Origin: CAZYMF01 sp964648215
GTDB lineage: Bacteria; Desulfobacterota; Binatia; HRBIN30; JACQVA1
Length of the DNA: 18,285 nt
Reading direction: 5' to 3'
NCBI GenBank assembly: GCA_964648215.1
Contig: CAZYMF010000091.1
Location: forward strand, 1 to 18,285
Shown: piece by piece, positions 1 to 6,822 of the stretch
How the letters are laid out: every line of letters starts with the position of its first letter
Numbering within the stretch: position 1 is the stretch's first letter
The notes under the pieces: generated by a model
The model's database searches: none
Told to the model about the DNA's origin: nothing
Seen by the model: the letters and a program-made list of their open reading frames with translations, nothing else
Position numbers and translations under genes: made by a program

Positions 1-1721
1 ATCCCGACTGGTTCGGCATCTGCATCGCCACCACCGACGGCAAGATCTACGAGGTGGGCGACACGCGGCAGGGCTTCACCATCCAGTCGATCTCCAAGCC
101 GTTCGTCTACGGGCTGGCTCTCGAGGACGTCGGCCGCGACGCGGTGCTGGCAAAGATCGGCGTCGAGCCGACCGGCGACGCGTTCAACTCGATCAGTCTC
201 GCTCCGCAAACCGGACGTCCGCTGAACCCGATGATCAACGCCGGGGCGATTGCCGCCGCCTCGCTGGTGGCCGGACACTCGGCCGAGGACCGCTTCCACC
301 GCGTTCTCTCGGTGTTCTCGCTCTATGCCGGCCGCGCGCTGGAGCTCGATACGGCCGTGTTCGAGTCGGAGAGCGACACCGGTCACCGCAATCGCGCCAT
401 CGGCCACATGCTGCGCAACTTCGACATCGTGACCGGACCGCCGGAGGTGTCCCTCGACCTCTACTTCCGCCAGTGCTCCATCTCGGTCGACTGCCGCGAC
501 CTGAGCCTGATGGCGGCCACCCTGGCCAACGGCGGGGTGAATCCGCTGACGGGGGAGCGCGCCGTGCGCCACGAGCTGGTCGAGAGCGTGCTGAGCGTGA
601 TGACGACCTGCGGGATGTACGACTACGCGGGCGAATGGGTGTACTGGGTGGGGCTGCCGGCCAAGAGCGGCGTGGCGGGGGGAGTGCTCGCGGTGCTGCC
701 CGGCCAGCTCGGCATCGGCGTGTTCTCACCACCCCTCGACGCGCGCGGCAACAGCGTGCGCGGGGTCGCGGTGTGCAAGGAGCTGTCGCGCGAGTTCAAC
801 CTCCATTGCCTGCGCGTGCCCCGCTCGGCACGCTCGGCCGTGCGTGCCGAGTACAGCCTGACGGCGGTGAGCTCCAAGCGCCGGCGCACGGAGCGGGAGC
901 GCGGGCTCCTCGACACCCTCGGCGAACAAGTGCGCATCTACGATCTGCAGGGCGACCTCGTCTTCGCCGTGATCGAGGCCGTGGTGCGCAGGATCGTCGA
1001 CGCGAGCTCCCAGCTGCACTGCGCCATCCTCGACCTGCAACGGGTCACCGACATCGACGACTCGGCGGTGACGATTCTCGCCGAGCTCGTGCTCGGCTTC
1101 GGCGCCATTCTCTTCGTCGACGCGGGAAATCACCCGCGCTTTCTGCGCCGGCTCGAGGAGCGCCTGGCCGCGGCACAGCACCACGAGCGGTTGCGCGTCT
1201 TTCGCGATCGCGACGCGGCGCTCGAGTGGTGCGAGAACCAGCTCCTGGCGCGGGCCGAGCTCGAGCCGCGGCCGACCGATCCGATTGCGCTCGCCGACCA
1301 CGGCCTTTGCCGCGGCCTTTCGCCGGAGTCGGTGGCGGCGCTGGAATCGATGCTGACGCGCGAGACCTTTGCCGCGGGCGAGCTGATCATCCGCCGCGGC
1401 GAGGCGGCGGACCGGATGTATCTTCTGGTCGGCGGCGAGGTGAGCGTGATCGTGCCGCTCCCGGCCGGACGCCTGATGCGCCTGTCCACTCTGTCCCCCG
1501 GCATGGCGTTCGGCGAGCTCGCGGTGATCGACCGCGGCCGCCGCACGGCCGACGTGCGCGCCGACGGCAGGGTGGAGTGCTACGCTCTGTCGACCGAGGT
1601 CTTCGATCGCCTCGCCGAAACCCACCCCGCGATCAAGATGCAGCTCCTGCAAAACCTCCTGCGCAACGTCTCGCAGATGCTGACGCGGCTGAATCACGAG
1701 GTGACGACGCTGGTGATGTGA
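1..1721 (+). CDS. glsA: Glutaminase A fused to STAS and cyclic-nucleotide-binding domains (5' truncated)
   Basis: Hydrolyses L-glutamine to glutamate and ammonia; probably cytoplasmic. The gene is open at the left edge (first full codon at 3), so its start lies outside. Numbering from the Met at 54, the active site of the serine-dependent glutaminase family (E. coli YbaS, B. subtilis YbgJ, from memory) is complete. It has the S12-x-x-K15 motif, N62 in NAGAI, S105/E106/N113, Y137, Y189 in GMYDYAG and V207 in KSGVAGG, all with the family's spacing. The catalytic domain ends near residue 265. A STAS-like domain follows (about 290-395) with a DIDDS motif whose S337 sits where anti-sigma antagonists are phosphorylated. 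The C-terminal cNMP-binding domain (about 418-545) keeps the phosphate-binding cassette, FGEL 486-489 and R497-T498. E. coli-type glutaminases are about 310 residues, so this is a real C-terminal extension, not a frameshift. Cyclic-nucleotide control of activity is an inference. Confidence 0.93.
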   Translation, partial: PDWFGICIATTDGKIYEVGDTRQGFTIQSISKPFVYGLALEDVGRDAVLAKIGVEPTGDAFNSISLAPQTGRPLNPMINAGAIAAASLVAGHSAEDRFHRVLSVFSLYAGRALELDTAVFESESDTGHRNRAIGHMLRNFDIVTGPPEVSLDLYFRQCSISVDCRDLSLMAATLANGGVNPLTGERAVRHELVESVLSVMTTCGMYDYAGEWVYWVGLPAKSGVAGGVLAVLPGQLGIGVFSPPLDARGNSVRGVAVCKELSREFNLHCLRVPRSARSAVRAEYSLTAVSSKRRRTERERGLLDTLGEQVRIYDLQGDLVFAVIEAVVRRIVDASSQLHCAILDLQRVTDIDDSAVTILAELVLGFGAILFVDAGNHPRFLRRLEERLAAAQHHERLRVFRDRDAALEWCENQLLARAELEPRPTDPIALADHGLCRGLSPESVAALESMLTRETFAAGELIIRRGEAADRMYLLVGGEVSVIVPLPAGRLMRLSTLSPGMAFGELAVIDRGRRTADVRADGRVECYALSTEVFDRLAETHPAIKMQLLQNLLRNVSQMLTRLNHEVTTLVM

Positions 1722-1789
1722 GACGAGGCGGACCCGGCGACACCGACGGCGCCGGTCACGGCGAGCGCGGCAGTCTCTTCCCCCTCGTC
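1722..1789. terminator. Nested stem-loop between convergent genes (candidate bidirectional terminator)
   Basis: The gap between the glutaminase stop (1721) and the convergent lipoprotein stop (1793) is almost filled by nested inverted repeats. The outer 7-bp arms GACGAGG (1722-1728) and CCTCGTC (1783-1789) are perfect. An inner stem pairs 1731-1739 with 1750-1757 through one bulged C around a 10-nt loop. There is no clear T-tract, so intrinsic termination is uncertain. Position and symmetry fit a shared terminator. Confidence 0.4.
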
Positions 1790-1792
1790 GCC

Positions 1793-2368
1793 TTACTGCG
1801 CCGGACCCGGTGGGGGCGGCGGTGGCTCGCCCGGGGGTGGCAGCGGAATGTCGGCCGACGGGTTGCTCCGCGGCGGCGCCTCGGGGGGTTGCCTGCTGGG
1901 CGGCGGGGGGTGCTCCTGCTGCCGCTGGAAGCCTGCGGGCATCGGGATCTGGTTGCCCCGGGCGTACATGCACTGCATGTACGCGATGTCGTAGCGGCGT
2001 TGCACCGTCCACTCCGCGCTGGCCCCGCGATCGGAGCCGGCGGCGGTGCCGCCGAGGAGCCCGACCCCCGAGCCCACGGCGGCGCCGGTGGCCGGATCTC
2101 CGTACGCGGCACCCACCGCGGCACCGGTAGCCGCGCCGACGACCGTTCCGACGGCGGCTCCTTTGACCGTCGCCTCGGTCGCCGCCTGATTGGTCGTCGT
2201 CCCCGTCTGCTGCAGCGCCCAGCTACGGCAGACGGCGTCGTCAGCTCTGAACTGGTCGAAATCCTTCCCGGAGCCGGGCAGTACCAGCACGCTCGGCCCC
2301 GTCGGTATCGTCACGCATCCCGCCAGCAGCAGCCCGGCTGCAAGCAGCAAGAGATCGGCTCGTCGCAT
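1793..2368 (-). CDS. Glycine-zipper lipoprotein with proline-rich tail
   Basis: Predicted 191-residue lipoprotein. The start at 2368 has GGAGG six nt upstream and gives a proper signal: MRR, a Leu/Ala-rich core, then lipobox LAGC with lipidated C18. The open frame reaches upstream to 2662 but that part overlaps the neighbouring gene and lacks a signal. After a CxxW-containing segment (C47-R-S-W50) comes a glycine zipper (about 70-112, repeated GAAVG/GAATG pattern), typical of small proteins inserting in or lying against the outer membrane. The motif AYMQCMYA (129-136) follows, as in many proteobacterial glycine-zipper proteins I remember, then a low-complexity Pro-rich tail (153-190). No enzymatic motif is visible. 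It lies 20 bp downstream of another exported protein gene and is probably cotranscribed with it. Function unknown; an envelope structural role is likely. Confidence 0.85.
   Translation of the reverse strand: MRRADLLLLAAGLLLAGCVTIPTGPSVLVLPGSGKDFDQFRADDAVCRSWALQQTGTTTNQAATEATVKGAAVGTVVGAATGAAVGAAYGDPATGAAVGSGVGLLGGTAAGSDRGASAEWTVQRRYDIAYMQCMYARGNQIPMPAGFQRQQEHPPPPSRQPPEAPPRSNPSADIPLPPPGEPPPPPPGPAQ
1962..1984. repeat. 23-bp perfect palindrome inside the lipoprotein gene
   Basis: Arms GCGTACATGCA (1962-1972) and TGCATGTACGC (1974-1984) are exact reverse complements around a single C at 1973. On the minus strand the palindrome encodes the near-symmetric peptide AYMQCMYA, so much of the symmetry may follow from the protein motif. 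Confidence 0.9.
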
Positions 2369-2374
2369 GATCGT

Positions 2375-2379
2375 CCTCC
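2375..2379 (-). promoter_or_regulatory. Ribosome binding site of the lipoprotein gene
   Basis: On the minus strand GGAGG lies six nt before the ATG at 2368. It decides the start in favour of 2368 over the longer open frame to 2662. Confidence 0.75.
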
Positions 2380-2388
2380 GTGGCTTCT

Positions 2389-2877
2389 CTACTCGGGACG
2401 CGGCGGGACCTTGATCCAGGCCTCGGCGCACCTCTGGACCGTGGGGTAGTACGCCTTGGCGCTGGCGCAGTAGTACCAATAGGTTTGCGCCGGCGGTGGC
2501 GCCTCGCGCTGAATGTAGACGGAGGAGGGATCCTGCAGCGGGGATGGGTAGGAGGAGTACGGCGCCGCCGGATAGTAGTACGGGTAGCGCCAGTACGGAT
2601 AGGCGTACCAGTACGGGTATGGATAGACCCAAGGCGTTCCGAGATAGACACCGCCGTACCAACCATGGCCGCGCCGGCCGGAATATCCATGCCAGCCGCG
2701 GTAGCCGGAGTAGCCGTGCCCGCCGTAGTAGTGACCGTGCCTGCCAGAGTACCCGTGCCCGCCGGAGTACCCGTGCGAGGCCCCGCCGTGCCCGCCGTGC
2801 TTCTGCGCCTGGCTCGCAACCGGCGCCAGCGCGGCCAGGAGGAAGGCGAATGCCAGCGAAATGGCCAACTTTCTCAT
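2389..2877 (-). CDS. Secreted Gly/His/Tyr-rich protein with C-terminal YWYYC motif
   Basis: Predicted 162-residue exported protein. The start at 2877 gives a classical signal peptide, MRKLAISLAF followed by a hydrophobic core, with likely cleavage after A24 (SQA). An in-frame Met at 2910 would add 11 residues ahead of the signal and is less likely. The mature protein begins with a Gly/His/Tyr-rich region (27-76) containing four HGYSG copies (35-39, 41-45, 54-58, 63-67). A Tyr/Pro/Trp-rich stretch (83-110) follows. The C-terminal module 133-159 has YWYYC, then AYYP, then C150 and W154; similar cysteine/tyrosine motifs end many proteobacterial exported proteins of unknown function. The two mature-region cysteines (137, 150) could form a disulfide. 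It is first in a probable two-gene unit with the lipoprotein. Function unknown; a surface or matrix-associated protein, possibly metal-binding through its histidines, is only a guess. Confidence 0.85.
   Translation of the reverse strand: MRKLAISLAFAFLLAALAPVASQAQKHGGHGGASHGYSGGHGYSGRHGHYYGGHGYSGYRGWHGYSGRRGHGWYGGVYLGTPWVYPYPYWYAYPYWRYPYYYPAAPYSSYPSPLQDPSSVYIQREAPPPAQTYWYYCASAKAYYPTVQRCAEAWIKVPPRPE
2650..2799 (-). repeat. Degenerate repeats encoding HGYSG units
   Basis: The DNA coding for residues 27-76 of the secreted protein consists of degenerate units with irregular spacing. Four give HGYSG and others give GHGHYYG or GHGWYGG. Codons vary between copies, so the repeat is kept at protein level rather than being a fresh duplication. 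Confidence 0.6.
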
Positions 2878-3067
2878 GGTTGCACCCTCACGGAAGGCGG
2901 GTAGGAGCAAAACCGGCTGGGTCCATCTTCCACAGTCTCGCTGAGGCTGTTAACGGAGACCGGAGTTGAAAGTTGCGGTCTTGTGCCGCATCTCGGGAGC
3001 CCGAGGCGGATTTCGGGCCTTGCGCGCCTGGGAGAAGACGTTGAAACTGGCGGCACGGAGCGGAACG
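2878..3067. other. Divergent intergenic region, secreted protein / pgm
   Basis: This 190-bp gap should hold promoters for both directions. I see no convincing -35/-10 pair; TTGAAA at 2966-2971 has no good -10 at the right distance. A 14-bp dyad, CTCGGG (2992-2997) and CCCGAG (3000-3005) around AG, is the only symmetric element I noticed. It is GC-rich enough to be chance. Confidence 0.4.
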
Positions 3068-4717
3068 ATGGCGATCTCACCCCTGGCCGGGAAGCCGGCG
3101 ACAAGAGAGATGTTGGTGGATGTGGCCAGGCTGGAGCGGGACTACTACGACCGCCAGCCTGACGTCACGGACCCCAACCAGGCGGTGAGCTTCGGCACCA
3201 GCGGGCACCGGGGCTCACCGCAGCAGGGCTCCTTCACCGAGGCGCACATCCTGGCCATCAGCCAGGCCATCTGTGACTACCGGCGCGGCCAGGGCACCGA
3301 CGGGCCGCTCTACATGGGCAAGGACACTCACGCGCTCTCCGGTCCGGCGCAGAGCACGGCCCTCGAGGTGCTGGCGGCCAACGAGGTGGAGACCGTGATC
3401 CAGAGTGGGGACGGGGTGACACCGACACCGGCCATCTCGCGCGCCATCCTCGTCTACAACCGGGGTCGCCGGGACCATCTTGCCGACGGCATCGTCGTCA
3501 CGCCGTCGCATAATCCGCCCGAAGATGGCGGCTTCAAGTACAACCCTGCGAACGGTGGCCCCGCCGATACGGCCGCGACGCAGTGGATCGAGCGGCGCGC
3601 CAACGAGCTGCTGCGTGCCGGCAACGCCGGCGTGAAGCGGCTGCCGCTCGCCGCCGCCCTGCAGGCACCGGTCACGCACCAGGAAGACTTCATCCTGCCC
3701 TACGTCAACGACCTGCGTCACGTCGTCGACATGGACGTCATCCGCGAGGCCGGCCTGCATCTCGCCGTCGACCCGCTCGGTGGCGCCGCCGTGCACTACT
3801 GGGAGCCGATCAACGCCGTCTACAAGCTGGACATCGTCGTGGTGAACCCGGCGGTCGATCCGACCTTCTCCTTCATGAGCGTCGACCACGACGGCAAGAT
3901 CCGCATGGACTGCTCCAGCCCGTACGCGATGGCCCGCATGGTGGGGCTCAAGGATCGCTACCGCCTGGCCTTTGCGAACGACCCGGATTCGGACCGGCAC
4001 GGGATCGTTACCCCGGCGGCGGGGCTGATGAACCCCAATCACTACCTGGCCGTCGCCATCGGCTATCTGCTCACGCATCGCCGACAGTGGCCGGCGGACG
4101 CCGTGGTCGGCAAGACGCTGGTGAGCAGCAGCATGATCGACCGCGTGGTGAACAGCCTCGGCCGCCGGCTGTGCGAAGTGCCGGTCGGCTTCAAGTGGTT
4201 CACGCCGGGGCTCTTCGACGGCTCCTGCTGCTTCGGCGGCGAGGAGAGCGCCGGCGCGAGCTTTCTGCGGCGCGACGGCAGCGTCTGGACCACCGACAAG
4301 GACGGGCTGATCATGAACCTGCTCGCCGCCGAGATCACCGCGCGCAGCGGCAAGGACCCCGGCGAGCACTACGACGAGCTCACGGCGCGCTTCGGCACGC
4401 CCTACTACCGCCGCATCGATGCCGCGGCGACACCGGAGCAGAAGGCCAAGCTGCAGCAGCTGTCACCGGAAGCGGTCCGGGAGTCGAACCTGGCCGGCGA
4501 GCCGATCACCGCCAAGCTGACTCGCGCCCCCGGCAACGGCGCCGCCATCGGCGGCCTGAAGGTGGTGGCCGCCAACGGCTGGTTTGCCGCGCGGCCGTCG
4601 GGAACCGAGAACATCTACAAGGTGTACGCCGAGAGCTTCAAGGACCAGGCCCATCTGGACACCATCATCGGCGCGGCGCAGGCGATCGTGCGCAACGCCC
4701 TCGCCCGCGGCGACTGA
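3068..4717 (+). CDS. pgm: Phosphoglucomutase, alpha-D-glucose-phosphate specific
   Basis: Interconverts glucose 1-phosphate and glucose 6-phosphate, feeding glycogen, nucleotide sugars and cell-surface polysaccharides; cytoplasmic. The 549-residue product aligns by eye with E. coli Pgm (546 aa) over its whole length. Visible motifs are the substrate-binding FGTSGHRG (42-49), TPSHNPPEDGG with phosphoserine S147 (E. coli S146), metal loop NDPDSDRHG (304-312; D305, D307, D309), sugar-binding GEESAG (391-396) and phosphate-binding RPSGTE (509-514). The frame is open up to 2966, but ATG 3068 gives MAISPLAGKPA, matching the start of E. coli Pgm (MAIHNRAGQPA), with a weak GGAG-type site upstream. 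It is transcribed alone, between divergent secreted-protein genes and convergent plsC. All key residues are present. Confidence 0.97.
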   Translation: MAISPLAGKPATREMLVDVARLERDYYDRQPDVTDPNQAVSFGTSGHRGSPQQGSFTEAHILAISQAICDYRRGQGTDGPLYMGKDTHALSGPAQSTALEVLAANEVETVIQSGDGVTPTPAISRAILVYNRGRRDHLADGIVVTPSHNPPEDGGFKYNPANGGPADTAATQWIERRANELLRAGNAGVKRLPLAAALQAPVTHQEDFILPYVNDLRHVVDMDVIREAGLHLAVDPLGGAAVHYWEPINAVYKLDIVVVNPAVDPTFSFMSVDHDGKIRMDCSSPYAMARMVGLKDRYRLAFANDPDSDRHGIVTPAAGLMNPNHYLAVAIGYLLTHRRQWPADAVVGKTLVSSSMIDRVVNSLGRRLCEVPVGFKWFTPGLFDGSCCFGGEESAGASFLRRDGSVWTTDKDGLIMNLLAAEITARSGKDPGEHYDELTARFGTPYYRRIDAAATPEQKAKLQQLSPEAVRESNLAGEPITAKLTRAPGNGAAIGGLKVVAANGWFAARPSGTENIYKVYAESFKDQAHLDTIIGAAQAIVRNALARGD

Positions 4718-4719
4718 GC

Positions 4720-4767
4720 CTGCGGCCCGGCGGCGGCCGACGCCTCCTCGGGCCACGGGCCCCGCAG
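4720..4767. terminator. Stem-loop between convergent pgm and plsC (candidate bidirectional terminator)
   Basis: Nearly the whole gap between the stops at 4717 and 4769 folds on itself. CTGCGG (4720-4725) pairs with CCGCAG (4762-4767). The stem continues with CCCG (4726-4729) against CGGG (4756-4759) after a 2-nt bulge, enclosing a 26-nt loop. No T-tract is visible on either strand, so the mechanism could be Rho-linked or the structure may mainly protect 3' ends. Confidence 0.4.
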
Positions 4768-4768
4768 C

Positions 4769-5506
4769 TCAAGCGCCGACGGTCTCGCCGAGCTCGCCGG
4801 CGATGCGCTCGCGGACCTCCGCCATCAACGTGTCCACCGGCTTGTCCCGGAACGTGTCGGCGGGGATCTCGTCCAGGATGCGCACCAGGATCCGGTGTCG
4901 TCCTTGTAGCACGAAGCCCCGTTTTGGCAGCGCGTTGGCGGTGCCGGAGACGACGATGGGCAGCAGCGGCGACTGCGTGCGCTGCGCCAGCGTGAAGGCG
5001 CCGTGCTTGAAGGCCTTGAGCCGACCGTCGACAGATCGCGTTCCTTCGGGAAACATCATCACCGAGTTGCCCTCGGCGATGGTGTGCTCGCAGGCGCGCA
5101 TCATCCGCTCGATGCTCTCGCGGTCGCCGCGGCGCAGCTTGATGTAGCGGTTGAGAGACATGTTCCAGCCGATTGCGGGAACGCGAAAGTTCTCGACCTT
5201 GGATACCCACTTGAAGTGGCGGAAGAGCCGGAACAGCACCAGGATATCGAGCAGCGACTGGTGGTTGGCCACCATGACGTAGGCGCGTCCGGGGCGGATC
5301 TTCTCCCGGCCCTCGATGTGAACCCGCCAGGCCGGGTTGAGCCACGTATAGAGGGAGGCCCAGAAGCAGGTGAAGCGGTGCAGCACGACCAGTCGGCGAT
5401 CGAACGGGGCGGTCACGGCCCAGAGGAGCACGGCGACGGGAAAGAGCAGGAGCGAGCTGACCACGATGAAGAGCCAGAAGACCAGCGATAGCGCGCGCCG
5501 CAGCAT
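4769..5506 (-). CDS. plsC: 1-acyl-sn-glycerol-3-phosphate acyltransferase
   Basis: Transfers an acyl group to lysophosphatidic acid to give phosphatidic acid, the second acylation of phospholipid synthesis, at the inner membrane. The 245-residue length is normal for PlsC. A hydrophobic N-terminal segment (about 8-32) should anchor it. Family motif I is NHQSLLD (81-87), with catalytic H82 and D87 in the H-x4-D arrangement. Motif III is FPEGTRS (152-158), which binds the glycerophosphate. A later GTANALPKRG stretch (188-197) carries the conserved proline region. The start at 5506 has a modest AAGG about 8 nt upstream and puts the membrane segment at the very N-terminus. It follows pilT on the same strand after a 54-bp gap, so cotranscription is possible, though the functions are unrelated. 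Acylation of another lyso-lipid cannot be excluded. Confidence 0.93.
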   Translation of the reverse strand: MLRRALSLVFWLFIVVSSLLLFPVAVLLWAVTAPFDRRLVVLHRFTCFWASLYTWLNPAWRVHIEGREKIRPGRAYVMVANHQSLLDILVLFRLFRHFKWVSKVENFRVPAIGWNMSLNRYIKLRRGDRESIERMMRACEHTIAEGNSVMMFPEGTRSVDGRLKAFKHGAFTLAQRTQSPLLPIVVSGTANALPKRGFVLQGRHRILVRILDEIPADTFRDKPVDTLMAEVRERIAGELGETVGA

Positions 5507-5560
5507 CGCGAGCCTTCTACACGCTCGCCCGGCTTCAGGCCAGAGGGCGGAAAGCGGTGG

Positions 5561-6682
5561 TCACATTTGCTCGCCGCGGCTCTCGAAGTCGGTGCGGCTG
5601 GCGTTGGCAGAGCCGTGCAGATCGCGGGCCTGCAGCTCGAAGTCGGCCGGGTTGCGGCAGTGGGACAGGGCTTCGGTGTAGCTGATGTGGCCGGCGCGGA
5701 ACAGCGCCATCAGGGACTGATCGAAGGTCTGCATGCCATAGGTCGTCTGCCCCTGGGCGATGACCTCGGGGAGCTCGCGCGCGCGCTGCTTCTCGATGTA
5801 CTCGCGCACGCGGGCGCTGCCCACCATGACCTCGACGGTCGGGATCAGACCGGTGCCGTCGGAGCGCGGCAGCAGCCGTTGGCTGATCACGCCCCGCAGC
5901 ACGCTGGCGAGGACCAGGCGAATCTGCTCGCGCTGGTGCTCGGGGAAGGCCGCCACCGTCCGCTGCACCGTCTCGGGAGCATCCATCGTGTGCAAGGTGC
6001 TCAGCACCAGGTGCCCGGTCTCCGCGGCCATGATCGCGGTCTCGACCGTCTCCAGGTCGCGCATCTCCCCGACCATGATGACGTCGGGGTTCTGTCGCAG
6101 CGCGGCGCGCAGGGCGGCGGGGAAGTCGGAGACGTCCTCGCCGATCTCGCGCTGGCTGATGACCGAGCGTTTCTCCTGGTGCAGGTACTCGATAGGGTCC
6201 TCGATCGTGATCACGTGGCGCGCTTTGGTTTTGTTGAGGTGATCGACGATGGCGGCCAGGGTGGTGGTCTTGCCGCTACCGGTCGGCCCGGTGACCAGGA
6301 TGAGCCCGCGACGCTCATTGGCCAGTCGCTCCACCACCGGGGGCAGGTTGAGCTCGTTGATGGTGCGGACCCGCGCCGGAATGATGCGCAGGACGACACC
6401 GATCTTCCCGCGTTGGCGGAACACGTTCACCCGGAAACGTCCCAGCCCGAGCTGGTCGAAGGCCAGGTCGGCCTGGCGCTCGGTGGCGAAGCGCAGGCGG
6501 TGCGCGTCGTCGGCGAGAATCCAGTCGGTGGCCTCGTGCAGCATCTCCGGTGTCAGCGCCGGGGCTCCCTCGCAGGGGACGAGATCTCCGCGCAGGCGGA
6601 ACATCGGCGGCATCCCGTCCTTGAGCACGACGTCCGAGGCTTCGCGTTGGACTGCCAGTTCCAGGATCTGCGTCAGATTCAT
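5561..6682 (-). CDS. pilT: Type IV pilus retraction ATPase PilT
   Basis: Hexameric cytoplasmic ATPase that powers pilus disassembly in twitching motility. The 373-residue protein has the PilT/VirB11 layout. An N-terminal PAS-like part begins MNLTQILELAVQREASD. Then come Walker A GPTGSGKTT (132-140), Asp box TIEDPIEY (159-166), Walker B VIMVGEMRD (201-209) with E206, and His box TGHLVLSTLHT (222-232). After these come the YGMQTFDQSL segment (315-324) and a tail longer than in P. aeruginosa PilT (344 aa). The start at 6682 matches the family N-terminus; GGAGGAG lies about 11 nt upstream with GGGAAG closer. No other pilus gene is in the window. PilU is the main alternative, but residues 300-350 read more like PilT-type proteins of Deltaproteobacteria and other phyla. 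Confidence 0.93.
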   Translation of the reverse strand: MNLTQILELAVQREASDVVLKDGMPPMFRLRGDLVPCEGAPALTPEMLHEATDWILADDAHRLRFATERQADLAFDQLGLGRFRVNVFRQRGKIGVVLRIIPARVRTINELNLPPVVERLANERRGLILVTGPTGSGKTTTLAAIVDHLNKTKARHVITIEDPIEYLHQEKRSVISQREIGEDVSDFPAALRAALRQNPDVIMVGEMRDLETVETAIMAAETGHLVLSTLHTMDAPETVQRTVAAFPEHQREQIRLVLASVLRGVISQRLLPRSDGTGLIPTVEVMVGSARVREYIEKQRARELPEVIAQGQTTYGMQTFDQSLMALFRAGHISYTEALSHCRNPADFELQARDLHGSANASRTDFESRGEQM

Positions 6683-6738
6683 CTTCCCGTCTTCTCCTCC
6701 GCTCCGGCTCAGCTACTCAGATAACCGCCGTGGGCTCG

Positions 6739-6755
6739 GAATTCCAGAGGAATTC
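6739..6755. promoter_or_regulatory. Perfect palindrome in the pilT/hydrolase divergent region
   Basis: GAATTCC (6739-6745), spacer AGA, GGAATTC (6749-6755): 7-bp perfect arms in an AT-rich island (about 6738-6775) between divergent starts at 6682 and 6823. A pyrimidine-rich run including CTTTTT (6761-6766) follows on the plus strand. It could be an operator for a dimeric repressor or a weak plus-strand hairpin terminator. I could not assign promoter boxes around it with confidence. Confidence 0.5.
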
Positions 6756-6822
6756 TCGTTCTTTTTCGCTTTGGCAGGTGTGTAGCCTTCCCGAGCGGCG
6801 GTGCAGTCGATAAGCTTGCACG

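Noticed and set aside
726..2012. Minus-strand open frame of 428 codons under the glutaminase gene
   Set aside because: No domain or signal; shadow of the fusion protein gene.
473..2449. Plus-strand open frame of 658 codons across the glutaminase end and lipoprotein
   Set aside because: Arg/Ala/Gly-rich out-of-frame translation overlapping two real genes.
2369..2662. Upstream extension of the lipoprotein frame
   Set aside because: Overlaps the secreted-protein gene, would bury the lipobox signal, and GGAGG supports the start at 2368.
2650..2799. Repeats mistaken for a CRISPR-like array
   Set aside because: Units are short, degenerate, in frame and encode HGYSG motifs of a secreted protein.
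2992..3005. CTCGGG-AG-CCCGAG dyad as an operator
   Set aside because: Short, fully GC-type dyads are expected by chance at this composition; nothing else supports it.
2966..3067. 34-residue N-terminal extension of phosphoglucomutase
   Set aside because: Not matched in E. coli Pgm; ATG 3068 gives the family N-terminus.
3215..4369. Open frame of 384 codons antisense to pgm
   Set aside because: Same GC-driven shadow effect; pgm is complete and conserved on the other strand.
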